NCBI GenBank assembly: GCA_021234155.1
Contig: JAJEKV010000124.1
Span: 248,001 to 312,000 of the forward strand
Source of the DNA: Isoetes taiwanensis
Lineage: Eukaryota; Streptophyta; Lycopodiopsida; Isoetales; Isoetaceae
DNA: 64,000 bases
Direction of reading: 5' to 3'
A program made the translations under genes and the position numbers. The notes beneath the pieces are model-generated. The model had not been told where the DNA came from. It saw only the letters and a program-made list of their open reading frames with translations, and did not search any database. The stretch's first letter is position 1. Each line of letters begins with the position of its first letter. This document shows, piece by piece, positions 12,924-24,237 of the stretch.

Positions 12924-15320
12924 TGTGACGCTCCCTGAATATATACGACCCCCGGGCGTATACATACGGGGACTTTCCCCTCCCATGGCGACCATATCGC
13001 CACGAGCAGGGCCCTCCGTCTATCCCGGGCCATCTATGGAGAGATGCCCGAGTGAAGGACACGGAGGTGTCATTCGGCCCACGCCTTCAGTGGGACTCCT
13101 ACGTCGCGGAATCGTGAATACATGTTAGCACACAACATAAATCATATATAAATAACCACCACGAAGGGTGGCGCATCCATCCAAATACCAACGGCAAAGA
13201 ATATGCATCTAACTAAGAAAACACCCCAAACCCCAGGTTCTACCCTGGTTCAGACTCCTGTGACGATAGACTGACGGCTCGGCCTCAAGAGATCAACAGA
13301 CAGAGGTATAACCTGGCGTTGGCTGGCATAGAACATCGGCTAGGGTTGTCCACTCCATCCGCCCCTCCTGTGCACACTTTGCAGATGGGTCGATTCATGC
13401 TATGGCTTTGCTATAGCCTTCCGGAGACGCAGGCTCGAGGTATCACCCTGCTGAGCCTACTCCAGGGTTCATGAAGCCCCGGTCCGATGAGGCAGGTCAG
13501 GGAAGCGTCCCCTTCCAGAATCACAGTGGTTCCATGGGTGAGCTAGAGAATACGTGCCGCATCAGCGACCCCCGCATCCGTACCCGACTTACTCACCCTA
13601 AATCTACTCAAAGTGCAAGATGCTCCATACAGATCACACCTTTACACCCAGGGAGTGTCAGACCCATACCCGGCCCTCTTCGTGACCGGCTATCAGGCCT
13701 AGCCCACTATAGGAGTCCCAGGAGCCCTGTATGTTCGTGCAGGATCCCACCCCCACTTCACCACTGTGTTCCTTGTCTGGTGCTAAGCCAATCCATAGCA
13801 TCTATGACCCGAGTGAAGGACACGGAGGTGTCATTCGGCCCACGCCTTCAGTGGGACTCCTAAGTCGCGGAAGCGTGAATACATGTTAGCACAAAGCACA
13901 AATATATATATAAATACCCACCACGAAGGGTGGAACATCCATCCAAATACCAACGGCAAGGAATATGCATCTAATCCTAAGGAAAACACCTCAAACCCCA
14001 GGTTCTACCCCGGTTCAGACCCCTGTGAGGATAGACTGACGGCTGGGCCTCAAGAGATCAGCAGACAGAGTTATAACCTGGCGTTGGCTGGCATAGAACA
14101 TCGGCTAGGGTTGTCCACTCCATCCGCCCCTCCTGTGCACACTTTGCAGATGGGTTCGCTATAGCCTTCCGGAGACGCAGGCCCAAGATATCACCCTGCG
14201 GAGCCTACTCCAGGGTTCATGACGCCCCGGTCCGATGAGGCAGGTCAGGGAAGTGTCCCCTTCCAGGATCACAGTGGTTCCATGGGTGAGCTAGAGAATA
14301 CGTGTCGCATCAGCGACCCCCGCATTCATACCCGACTTACTCACCCTAAATCTACTCAAAGTGCAAGATGCTCCATACGGATCACACCTCTACACCCAGG
14401 GAGTGTCAGACCCATACCCGCCCTCGTGTGACCGGCCATCGTGCCTAGCCCATCAGGAGTCTCGTGAGCCTTTTATGTTCGTGCAAGACCCCACCCCCAC
14501 TTCACCACTGTGTCCCTTCTCTGGTGCTAAGCCAGACCATAGCATCTACGACCCGGTGGTCTCTTGTACACAGGCCGCAACTAATGGGATAATACAAGGC
14601 TCTATCTAGGAGCATACTACAATACATGGGCTCAGAGGTCTCTACCCCCCGTAATTCCCCCATTTCCAGAGTAATACTAGGCAAAGAACTAACAATCCAT
14701 CCTTTCAGAGCAAAACCAGAATCAAATATAAAGAGAACTTACCTTTACAATGAAGGGTTAGTTCCTATGATTAAAGCACAGAAAGAACAGAAGAAATAAA
14801 CACTGCAAGTGCCCAACAGGGGCGCTATCCTAGAATTCACAGGCTATCCTAGCCACCCACCTGAGTTCTGGCTGGACCCGTTACCATTGGGTGCTTCCAT
14901 CTCCTGGGTCTTGGGGGTTCAGCTTCAGCTACACAGGTAAAAGTGCTTGGTATGGTGGCGCTCTGCTTGGTATGGTGGCGCTCAGCTCCTGCTCCTTTTG
15001 GACGAATTTTGGGAGTTAATTAGGGATAGGGATTAGGTTGACAGCCAAATTTGGAAGTCCCCATGCTGGCCAATCGATTTAGGCCAGGTGGCGCCTTCCC
15101 AAAGCATTAATTAGCCTAATTAATCCATTTGAGCCTTAATTCCCTAAGTTATAGGTTATTATCTTTAAATTAGCATAGCTAATTTAATCCCTTTTAAGAC
15201 AACCCCCCTAGGTTACAGTACCCCCTAGTGGCGTACCTTTAATGGGTGACGTGTCGGTATATTTATGCGTGTACCGTATAAATACGTTACGTATACTGTA
15301 TAAATACGTGGAACGTCACA
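12924..15320. mobile_element. LTR-like insertion (solo LTR or non-autonomous element) with 5-bp target duplication
   Basis: This 2397-bp element begins TGTGACGCTCC and ends GGAACGTCACA, the inverted-repeat TG...CA ends of an LTR retrotransposon. It is flanked by CTATG on both sides (12919-12923 and 15321-15325). Direct repeat copy B has the uninterrupted empty site (CTATG once, near 21905), which proves the boundaries. It is GC-richer than its surroundings and contains a 761-bp internal tandem duplication. A TATAAATACG-type box lies near the right end (about 15275-15305). I find no gag, protease, integrase or reverse transcriptase, so a solo LTR is the simplest reading. The right-hand boundary of a full LTR pair is not seen. 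Confidence 0.82.
13050..14560. repeat. 761-bp tandem duplication inside the LTR-like element
   Basis: GAGTGAAGGACACGGAGGTG starts at 13050 and again at 13811, and the two units stay collinear to about 14560. The units differ by substitutions and small indels. Both contain CACCACGAAGGGTGG and CCCCAGGTTCTACCC blocks. The overlapping ORFs in several frames have no recognisable product. Confidence 0.88.
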
Positions 15321-15510
15321 CTATGGCAATGCCCTTGCTTCTAAAAATGTAGATTCTAAAAGTGTCAAACAACATAAAAAATCCCAGCTTTATGATGTCT
15401 TCTCGGAGAAAGGTCATATCAGACTGATTGAACAAACAAAGACCCATTACCAAAATTATAAATGGGATAGGGAAGGGTTGCCATTCGCGGCGCCCGTCCA
15501 TTGGTGCCTT

Positions 15511-15608
15511 GGGGTAATGTTCGTTGGCTGGCCATTATGTGGGGTACGGCCACTAGGCTCGCCAGGTGACCTTACCCCACGTAATGGCCAGCCAGCGAAC
15601 ATTTCCCC
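15511..15608. repeat. Inverted repeat, 36-base arms (copy A)
   Basis: Arms at 15511-15546 and 15573-15608 are reverse complements around a 26-base spacer. The left arm has picked up C-to-T style changes (TTCGTTGG, CATTATG) relative to the right arm and to copy B at 22089-22186. Confidence 0.85.
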
Positions 15609-16642
15609 TCGAAATGTCAAGGCAGGCCACATTTCGCACGTGCTGCCCCCTTTTATTCAATCCGGCAAGCAATGGCGAGCTCGACGATGGCGCTCTATTA
15701 GGTGGTTGCCTTCCTTGCTCAGTTTTTGCCTTGTTCAGGTGTTGTTTGCTGAGTTGCTTCCTTTTTTCCAACTTTTGGCAATGATTTTGGCGTTGGCGCT
15801 TCCCTTTTTCTGATTTTCACTGGCACTTGAATCTTTGATCTTGGCTCTTCATTCTGACAGATTCTTTATAGGTTCAACATGATTATTTCCTGTATCTGAA
15901 TATTTTCATGATTATCTCTTGATTTTTTCATGATTTTCTTGAAATGCATGCGTTCTAACATGTTCTTCTTGCAAATTCATGGGCTAGAGGTACATGCAAT
16001 AGTGGAGCATCATTTTTTGCGGAATATCTGGATATCTTGATGATATTTTCAGGTTATTTGGCTTCTTCTTATAATTTTTGCATTTTTGTACTTAAATCTT
16101 ACTGATTCGTGTGTTTTTTTTGAAGTTGTCTTGGCTGGAATAACATGCAAGCCTATTACTGCATTTCTTTCTTGCTTCTGTGCTTCCTACTTATGCAGAT
16201 CAATTTCCTCATGTAGATCAGTGTGCATCATATGTGTCTATCATCTGATAAACCCTGTTAAGTGCCTGTAATGGCAAATGAAAACTCGTGGAATTACTTT
16301 TGTAATGAATTGCAGATTGCTTGAAGCACTGCAAATTTTGAATGGAGACTGAACTTTGTGATATGAAATTTTGGTATCAGTATTTGAAGTAATGTGAATT
16401 TGAATGTATTGTTAAATCACTAAGTAGTGTAGTTGGCATTGGCATAGCTGGCACAAGCACTGTAAGATGGCACTAGCTAGGACAGGTGGCACTAGCAGCC
16501 TGCCAGGTGGGACAGGAAAGTTATAGGATGTAATAAGGGGATAATATGGAGAAATGTGGCCTGCCCTAACATTTGGGGTTTCTATTACGATTTCTGCAAA
16601 GACTCATGAGGCTGCTCTGTCGACCAGAGAGAGCTCCATTTT

Positions 16643-16952
16643 CATAGCCGTAAACAACGGGGAGGGCTTTTTTCCTCCTGGATTCCTATTTTTCTTTCTT
16701 CTATGGAAACTTCTGTTGGTGGCGGAGCTTAAGCGACGCCGCCACTATTGTTTACATTCAGAAAATTTGGAAAACAATTTGAAAACAATTTTATATTCTA
16801 ATATAGAAGACATTCTAGAACATTGTTGCAAATTCAAATTCATATTCAATCCCAGATAATCCAGAATTTTTACAATCTGAAATCCCAGATATAGTCCAAA
16901 ATTCTGAAATTCTGAATCCCAGATACAATCCAAAATTTTTACGCAGAAATTT
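16643..16952. other. Spacer between copy A and the recombinase gene
   Basis: The first 113 bases form a small inverted repeat (GTAAACAA at 16643, TTGTTTAC at 16748). After that come near-repeats of a motif resembling CCAGATANAATCCAAAATT (16855-16940). This may be the 3' flank of the minus-strand gene. Confidence 0.4.
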
Positions 16953-19130
16953 TCACTTGGAAATCTTGTTGCAATTCTGAAGGACACTAGCTAATCCAGA
17001 AGCATCTACAACTGAAACAATCACACACTGATTCAATGTTGCATCAGGAAAAGATTGGCCACCAGAGTTGTTGATAGTAGTATGCACTCGACATAACTCA
17101 GGATGAGCATTGAAGACGGCATCCCAAAAATTATCATCATCATTCTCATAAACAACGGACGCTTGATTTTCTGCAACTGTACGCTCACTATGCTGCACAG
17201 CCAAACTACTATCTGTAGCATGTTTATCTGCTACAACATTAACTAAACATAAAAAAACAATCAATCACTAACATGTTTCGACAAATACTAGAAAAAATAA
17301 CAACAGAAATACTAACTTGTTTCTATAACAACTTATTCTCCTTTTCTTTCGGACCAGAGACAGCAGATGCAGTTTTCTTCATCTTATTACCTGAAAGAAC
17401 ATAACATGTTATTGTAAGTAATAGAAAGCAGCAATTCAAAGAGAAATAAAGTAAAGAAAATACCAGAATTGACATTCATGTCAGTCGACTGCTGCAACAC
17501 TTTACAGGATGATGAACCAAGAAATTTTGAATCCTGTTTCTTTATTTCTTCCTTAAGAACATTCTCGTACATCCTCAATGTCCCATCTTCATTATACGGA
17601 TGGGCATAGCTGCATTCACTTGAATATCTGTGGATCTGTCATACCTGCACAACACAATAATCCAAACATCAGAATAGAGTAATTGAAATAAATTGAAACA
17701 AATTAAGTACACTTACTTCTGATATGACTCGGTACTCCTATGTCCAGTAACCAGCTTGCCAACTTCTAGAGGTATACCAGCCAACGACATCCGAGTGACA
17801 GTAGACACCTTGCCACTCTTGTTTGACATTTCAGCATCCAGGATCTTTTCCATCACCTTCAACCATGATGTTAATGCATTCTGACCAACCCTGGTCTTCC
17901 CATACCATGCCTGAAAATAAATGCATGTCAGAAATAAATAAGAAAACAAAAATAAATAGGAAAAGTTAAATACTTACATCTCTAGGCCTGTCAATTGGCT
18001 GAAGAAATAAAGGTCGAGGCGCTGGAGACTCCTTGGCAGGTAAATGGTGCACATATTGTTTATATGTCACTAGAAAATCCTCCTCATAACTCCATATAGG
18101 ATGTCTAAAGTGAGAAGGATCGAATCTGGTAACTGTTGTACCCCAATTCTTGCTTGTTCTTTCATTATACAACAAAAACTCACTCGAGTTATCAGACTCA
18201 ATGGTTAAATCAACATCCATTACACTCCAAACTTCACCAGCAGCTCTAATAGCAAACCTTGAACACAAATAGAAACAGAGTCTCTTTTGATAGCCCCTAC
18301 TATGAGATATTTCATAGTCATAGTCATTTAGTAGCTCCAGCTCAGTCCTAAAAGATAAAACTGGGACTTTCTTTGCTCTAATGACAACTCCAGCCAACCT
18401 AGATCTATCTGAAGCTCCTATAAATGCAAATCTAGACCTAGTAAACACAGGATCATGCAAAATATTGAAAGGAATAACGTCCCTTTGTGCTGTTGCTGCA
18501 ATAGTAGCATCTTGCTTCTTTTTTATCATTCTGCCAAATGCCTTATAAGGGCAGTTCAAGCTGCAAAAAAACAAAACACAAAGTTAGAAATAGAGAAAAC
18601 AATTAAAAGACACCTTGATGGAGAATACAACAGACCATTTCTCTTCTTCACTTGAATCATAAACCTCACAAGCAGATTATCCAACTTAATGTGAGGAATA
18701 TCCTCGATTGGAACATAAATATTTTCTCCAACCCACGCCCTCCATTTGTCAAACTTCTTTCTAGCCCACTGACTTACCCTGGGCGACTTATCCTTACTCC
18801 TCCATCAATCTCCTTTAACATTCTCTCATCTAAGGCCATAAACTCTTGACATTCATTATCCTTGCCATCTGGTTCAACAAAATCCACGTGAAACCACTCT
18901 TCTTTGCCACACAGTCCATTAACTCCCTAACATCTTGACGATTTACACTTTCTAACACAGAATCCAAGTCTGTTCCTTTTTCTTCCCTACGGAGGTCTTC
19001 ATTCGGATCAAGAATGGCAAAAGATGGTCTGCTAGCCCAAATGCAGTCAGCTAACACTGCATGCAAGCCTAGCAACAACAAAATCACAATGCAGAACCTG
19101 CTTTTCTCCTCCATACTGTCGACAACTGCA
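16953..19130 (-). CDS. Crypton/DUF3504-like tyrosine recombinase gene, multi-exon, partly degenerate
   Basis: Minus-strand exons join in phase. An exon ending at 18614 encodes WARKKFDKWRAW...LLVRFMIQVKKRNGLLYSPS, the core-binding domain pattern. The next exon (18560-17978) encodes LNCPYKAFGRMIKKK, FNILHDPVF and RFAIRAAGEVW (box I Arg), ending PRPLFLQPIDRPRD. The exon at 17910-17717 encodes AWYGKTRVGQNALTSWLKVM...AGIPLEVGKLVTGHRSTESYQ. The exon from 17644 supplies the KY, placing the nucleophilic tyrosine across a splice junction. All three introns are GT-AG. Further 3' exons may extend to 16953. The HxxR box usually read as NHSLR is NKSGK here, so two catalytic residues are missing. A frameshift near 18790 separates the upstream part (start ATG 19114, possible 5'-UTR intron acceptor near 19126). 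The superfamily is well supported; calling it Crypton, and whether it is expressed, are inference. Confidence 0.72.
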
Positions 19131-19189
19131 AGAAATAGACAAAACTGTTAGAAATTTACTAAGGAAACTAAAAACTAAGAAAATTACCT

Positions 19190-19500
19190 TAGGAAGCTCG
19201 CAAAACTCCAAAAACTCGCCAGAAGACTCCAGAACTCCCAAGAACTCGTCACAAACTTGCCAGAACTCCTCGGAACTCAGAAAGTCATCAGAAGACTTGA
19301 AGCATGCTTCAAATCCAGAAAAACAAATGTGAAACTGAAGCTAAGACCAATGAGCCACTGCAAAACTCGCAAGAACTCGCAAGAACTCGCCAGAACTCAA
19401 AAAGACATCACAAGACTTCAAGAAAGCTCCAAATCCAGCAAAATCGATATCAAAATGAAGATAAGACGAAGGCGCCACTATAAAACTAGACGACGAGGCG
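19190..19500. repeat. Degenerate tandem repeats upstream of the recombinase gene
   Basis: Two diverged units of about 130 bases (19257-19365 and about 19388-19488) share GCCAGAACTC, CATCA-AAGACTT, TCCAAATCCAG and GCCACT-AAAACT. Inside them AACTCGCAAGAACTCGC-type short repeats recur. They sit just 5' of the minus-strand gene, where its promoter or 5' UTR would be. Confidence 0.7.
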
Positions 19501-20904
19501 AGCGCCACAACAGTGCCTCAAAAAAACGTCTCTGAGCTGCCGGAGTTACGCCATCGCCAAAGCTTGAAGACAGAAGAAACACACGCAATACATTAAAATT
19601 TTTCCACGTAGGCGACACGTCGGTGCCACCTCGAAAAAAAGTTCTGGGTTTTTGCTCTTGATGGCCAACACATACAAGGAGTATAGCAGCAACAAGAAAC
19701 CAAGTGCTAAGACAAAGGCTATGTACTGCATTAATTTGGCATCTCATGTTACTCTTGAGTGAGGGTTGTAACCAACCAATAGACTGTTTCCAAGTGGCTA
19801 GTTGCCGCTGGTGCTATTGTTGCTTGTAAGGTGGTGGTTGGCTTCCAAATTATTGGGGCGGGTTTTTTGAAAAGCACCATTAGTTCAACCAAAGCAAAAA
19901 AAGGCAACCAAAATTGGGTTTGTGTCATAATGCTCTTGGATCTTTGTACCTCCACTTATGGGAATTGGAAGTCTTCAATGTCTTTGTTTGATATTGTTGT
20001 AGTGGTTATTTGCTGACATGAGAGAAGACATACATCGAACAATTGGTAGGTTAACCGACTTAACTGCTACATGATGCCTCAACAATTACAAAAATCTTAC
20101 AAATGTTCTCTAGAAGTAATCAATAAAGAGTTCCTTTTGCAATGAATGTTGGTTGACTTTGACTTTTACCATTTTGTTAATATCAGTTCGTTTTGCCTCC
20201 AACAATCTATTTTTGTATTTCTTAGCAACCAACTATTTATATAATATTGTCACATTTACCCTAATTATTTTGAGTTCTTTTGAGACATGGATGAGGTCCA
20301 CAAATGGAGCTTGCACATCCAACTGTTATTACAAGCCCCAACACTACTACTTTATAGGACTAGAAGGCAAAGAAGCATTATGTAGCTTTCTTCTTTTCTA
20401 AATAAAGATGTTTAGAGTATTGTCTTCCAGCCATCCTCCTGTATAAAGTCTAAACGAAAAGAGTTACAAAGTCTAAATGACGAGATTTACAGGTTGTCAT
20501 GGATATACCACTCATTTCCCCACTAACAAATCTTTCATAGATCTATTTCTTCATGGTTATTTTACATTTAGAATATTAAAAGATAGAAGCTCATTGGAGG
20601 TATAGAGTCAACCTTGATATTATAGAAATATTGTGATATCTTTAAACCGAAATTCACATTTTTCCATTTGTAATTTTTTGCTTTGGAGTAGGGGAGTGCA
20701 CCAACGAGAATAATGATAAATTGAAGGACAAGGAAAGGTTGCAAATAAATTAATTTTGTTAGTCTGGCAAAAATGCTTTTGGTATAAGGTATCATGTAGG
20801 ATACATATATTAACCATGAAAATTGCACCATACATCCAAAAATAGAAAGATTTGCCATACTGAATAACCTTACGACATTCACCAATCCATAACATTGCAT
20901 ATGT

Positions 20905-21090
20905 CATGTTTATTCAGAAGATATCAAAAATGTTTTCTCTTGGACTGATATAATTGCAACATTTTCTTAAAATGGACATGGCAAAGAGGCATTAAGATTA
21001 TTCTATTGTATGATGGAGGAAGATGTGAACCCAGATAAGACCGCATTATTAACCATTCTAGAATCTTGTGCCATCGATTTTAGGGCGTAA
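20905..21090 (+). pseudogene. PPR-protein gene fragment (copy B)
   Basis: Duplicate of the fragment at 11930-12107. It keeps the consensus proline in EEDVNPDKT that copy A has lost, but has TAA in place of the Gln codon in FSQNGHG. The two relics have therefore decayed separately since duplication. Confidence 0.72.
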
Positions 21091-22088
21091 AACATTATTC
21101 ATGTAGGTAGCATTTTCTATAAATTTAATCTGAATAATATATCTGCGGCAAACTACACTTGTTAGGATCATAAATTCTAGAAGCATAAGAGATTTAACAG
21201 GCTTTATCCATTAGATGGTCTACACTGATTGTCACACTTATGCTGATCATGATCATGTCTTGAAGGTCAAGTATCTATATAATTAAATGCTTTTTATAAA
21301 GAGAATTTGATTTCATAATGATTAACTAGACAATTTATGCACTCGCAATCAATACATTAAGTTCATTTCATCTTCCAACACAACTTTCAAGAGCTTACAT
21401 TTTCAACGGTAGCAAATTTCAGTATTCTAGTTTCAATGGTTTATAATCAATAAACGCCAAGGTTGGACTAAGAATTTCAATTTTGTTGCACTACAAATTT
21501 GAATTTTGCTAGGATTTTGCTCATTTTATTGAAGGGGATATTCTAGATGAACTTCCACAAAGATTTAGGATATTGAAAAATAGTGTTTGGATAATTGATT
21601 CTTCAACAATTGTACAGAAAAAAAATATAAACAAATACACATGTTGACTTCAAAGGTTTAACTGTCTAGATCCTCGTATCATTAAAGCTCACTTGTGCCA
21701 AGTGCTTAATTGATACCGCATAGAGAATAATGAAGTTGCCAACCACATTTCTTCATGAGTAAACCCTTTTCACATAAATCTTCCATGGTCCAGTGGGGCA
21801 CTAAGAAAAATCTTTAAAGCTGATCCTAGGAATGAGAAAGGGTTCAATCTTACTACACCGATCTTACTTGTTTCCAAAGGCAAGGCGCAAGCTCGGAGAC
21901 TATGGCAATGCCCTTGCTTCTAAAAATGTAGATCTAAAAGTGTCCAACAACATAAAAAATCCCAGCTTTATGATGTCTTCTCGGAGAAAGGTCAGATCAG
22001 ACTGATTGAACAAACAAAGACCCATTACCAAAATTATAAATGGGATCGGGAAGGGTTGCCATTTGCGGCGCCCGTCCATTGGTGCCTA

Positions 22089-22186
22089 GGGGTAATGTTC
22101 GCTGGCTGGCCATTACGCGGGGTACGTCCACTAGACTCGCCACGTGGCCTTACCCCACGTAATGGCCAGCCAGCGAACATTTCCCC
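22089..22186. repeat. Inverted repeat, 36-base arms (copy B)
   Basis: Arms at 22089-22124 and 22151-22186 (TTCGCTGGCTGGCCATTACG and its complement) surround a 26-base spacer. They pair with about three mismatches. The structure could be a small fold-back element or a hairpin precursor of small RNA; nothing distinguishes these. Confidence 0.85.
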
Positions 22187-22540
22187 TCGAAATGTCAAGG
22201 CAGGCCACATTTCGCACGTGCTACCCCCTTTTATTCAATCTGGCAAGCAATGGCGAGCTCAGCGATGGCTCTCTATTAGGTGCTTGCCTTCCTTGCTCAG
22301 TTTTTGCCTTGCTCAAGTGTTGTTTGCTGAGTTGCTTCCTTTTTTCCAACTTTTGGCAATGATTTTGGCGTTGGCGCTTTCCTTTTTCTGATTTTCACTG
22401 GCGCTTGAATCTTTGATCTTGGCTCTTTCTTCTGACAGATTCTTTATAGGTTCAACATGATTATTCCCTGTAATCTGAATATTTTCATGATTATCTGTCA
22501 ATTTTTTCATGATTTTCTTGAAATGCATGCGTCCTAAAAG

Positions 22541-24237
22541 CACAAATTCATTATTTTGAGAAATTTGGATTTCTCGTTTAGCTTGAAATAGGTTGCAGTG
22601 GCCATATAAAATGCAAAAATACCTTCACGAGGACCTCAATAGTGACTCAAAAACAGGCAAAAAGGGTTGGACAAATCGCGGTTGCGATCATTTTCCACAT
22701 GAAAGAGCAATATTCTTAATTTTTAAGGCATATTTATAATATGTGGCATTGTAATTGACGTAGTTATTGCACATGATGGGCTCCAAAAGATCGCCATTGC
22801 GATCTTCTAGAACAAGAAATTGGTGCGTATCAACACTGAAAGACAAAATAACATTTTAACTTTATACATCTTATGGAGCAATTTTTGTTTATCCAATATT
22901 AAAAATGCTTAATAAGAAATACAACCTTAAATATAAAAACATTAAAAAACTTTTTTTTTTTGCTCAGCAGAATCGCTGTGGCGATTTGCTTGAGCAAGAT
23001 ATAGGTGTGTCCCATGGATTGTGCTCTTCCAAATTGCCATCGCGATTTCATGGAGCATAAACCTTCCATAAATTAGAGCTTGTAAGATTATGTACGGAAA
23101 AAAAAATCCAAGAAGAAACTAGAAACTGACTATATACCTTTTCTCAAATGAAAGATAGATGAATTGAAAGACTGAACTCGTCCGTCACCAACTCGATTGT
23201 GCCAAATAAATAATGTCTTTCGAATTTTGAATTCTGAACAAATCCTACTGCCAGTGCTGCAAAATGCAAAAGGGAATCCATGTCAAAGGTCGAGTACCTT
23301 GCAAGGCCAGGATTTACTACATCAAATACTGCAATTGTATCATCTGCCCCTGTTATTTGCAAATTTGTTGAAAAGCCCAACGAATCAGATCAGAGAGCTT
23401 CACATCAGAGGTTTTTGCAATTGGATCATACCACCATGTGCTTTGGCGATATCCGAACCTCCGAACCCTATCACAGTATTCATGCAAAGTATTCCGGCCA
23501 TTGAGTAAAGCTATGCACCGTAGAATCCAGCTGTAGAATGTCTTAATCTTAGAAGAACGATGGAAGAAACTTTTTGCCAGATAACCTTTTGCCATTCTCT
23601 TGAGATTATAGAAATTTTTGATAAAGCTGTGGAATACTTTGGTTACGGATTACAGAGAGCAGAATACCTGTAGTTAACCCATGGAGTGGCAAGAAGAAAG
23701 CCGGCCCAGGGATTTGAATGCAGCATATCATGGATTTGAGAGCTCTGCCCTGCATATATCATAAATAAGAATAGCTCAAGGAAGCAAGAAAAGGAACCGA
23801 TGTGTTTCAGTAAATATAGAAACGGGAAAATGTAAATAGAAATCAGCTAGCTATGGCCGATGCAGAAATTTGAAGAGACCTGGAAACCCTGTAATGAAAG
23901 CCCTGGCTATGGCCTTGAGATCCGGCCTTGGCAATCGCCGCTGCAGAAATCCTTGGGGTCGGCAAGCCCTATAATGATAGCCAGAAGAGAAGAAAATAGA
24001 GTTCAATACGAAGATCTGAGCTATCTGTTCACGCCGGCACGCGGAAGAACCTGCATGGTCGCGGGCACTGCCACTGCACTCAAAATGAAAGTGAATGACT
24101 TTTGGATGCACCTAATTCCTGCCCATGTTGGGCGGGACATATTTCAAATTAAAGTGAACCACTTTTTGGTTATGGTGGGCCTCGAGGGGTGTACTCAAAA
24201 TTCTCAAAATCATGTTATTTTATCTATTTAATGAAAT
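22541..24237. mobile_element. Insertion in copy B, possibly Mutator-like, carrying gene-like fragments
   Basis: Copy A is continuous where copy B has 1.7 kb of extra DNA, which sets the limits. Near the ends are imperfect inverted repeats CATNATTTTGAGAANTTTG (22549-22567; complement at 24196-24214). The flanks share a rough 9-10-bp repeat (GCGTCCTAA / TGCTTCTAA), the size expected for Mutator-like elements. The left part holds four ATCGC...GCGAT dyads. Minus-strand frames at 23280-23595 and 23851-24111 look gene-like in composition but I cannot identify them. No transposase was seen. Confidence 0.5.

Larger units (their letters stand above)
10505..16642. repeat. Large direct repeat, copy A (with a 2.4-kb insertion)
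   Basis: Excluding the insertion at 12924-15320, this ~3.7-kb segment matches 19643-24938 collinearly. Shared start: AGTTCTGG(A/G)TTTTTGCTC. Shared end: GAGCTCCATTTTCATAGCC. Identity looks high, with scattered substitutions. Copy A has three short tandem duplications absent from copy B (11204-11363, 11433-11548 and about 11716-11745). It carries a PPR-gene remnant, an inverted-repeat hairpin and otherwise non-coding sequence. A short hydrophobic peptide frame (MQYIAFVLALGF, minus strand near 10600) is present in both copies, which duplication alone explains. Confidence 0.9.

Noticed and set aside
12792-14684. Overlapping ORFs in the LTR-like element
   Set aside because: They occur in several frames of a GC-rich tandem duplication, with no retroviral-type motifs.
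18830-19114. Signal peptide call on the first ORF of the recombinase gene (ILLLLGLHAVLADC)
   Set aside because: A nuclear recombinase should not be secreted. The segment may be partly intron or frameshifted sequence.
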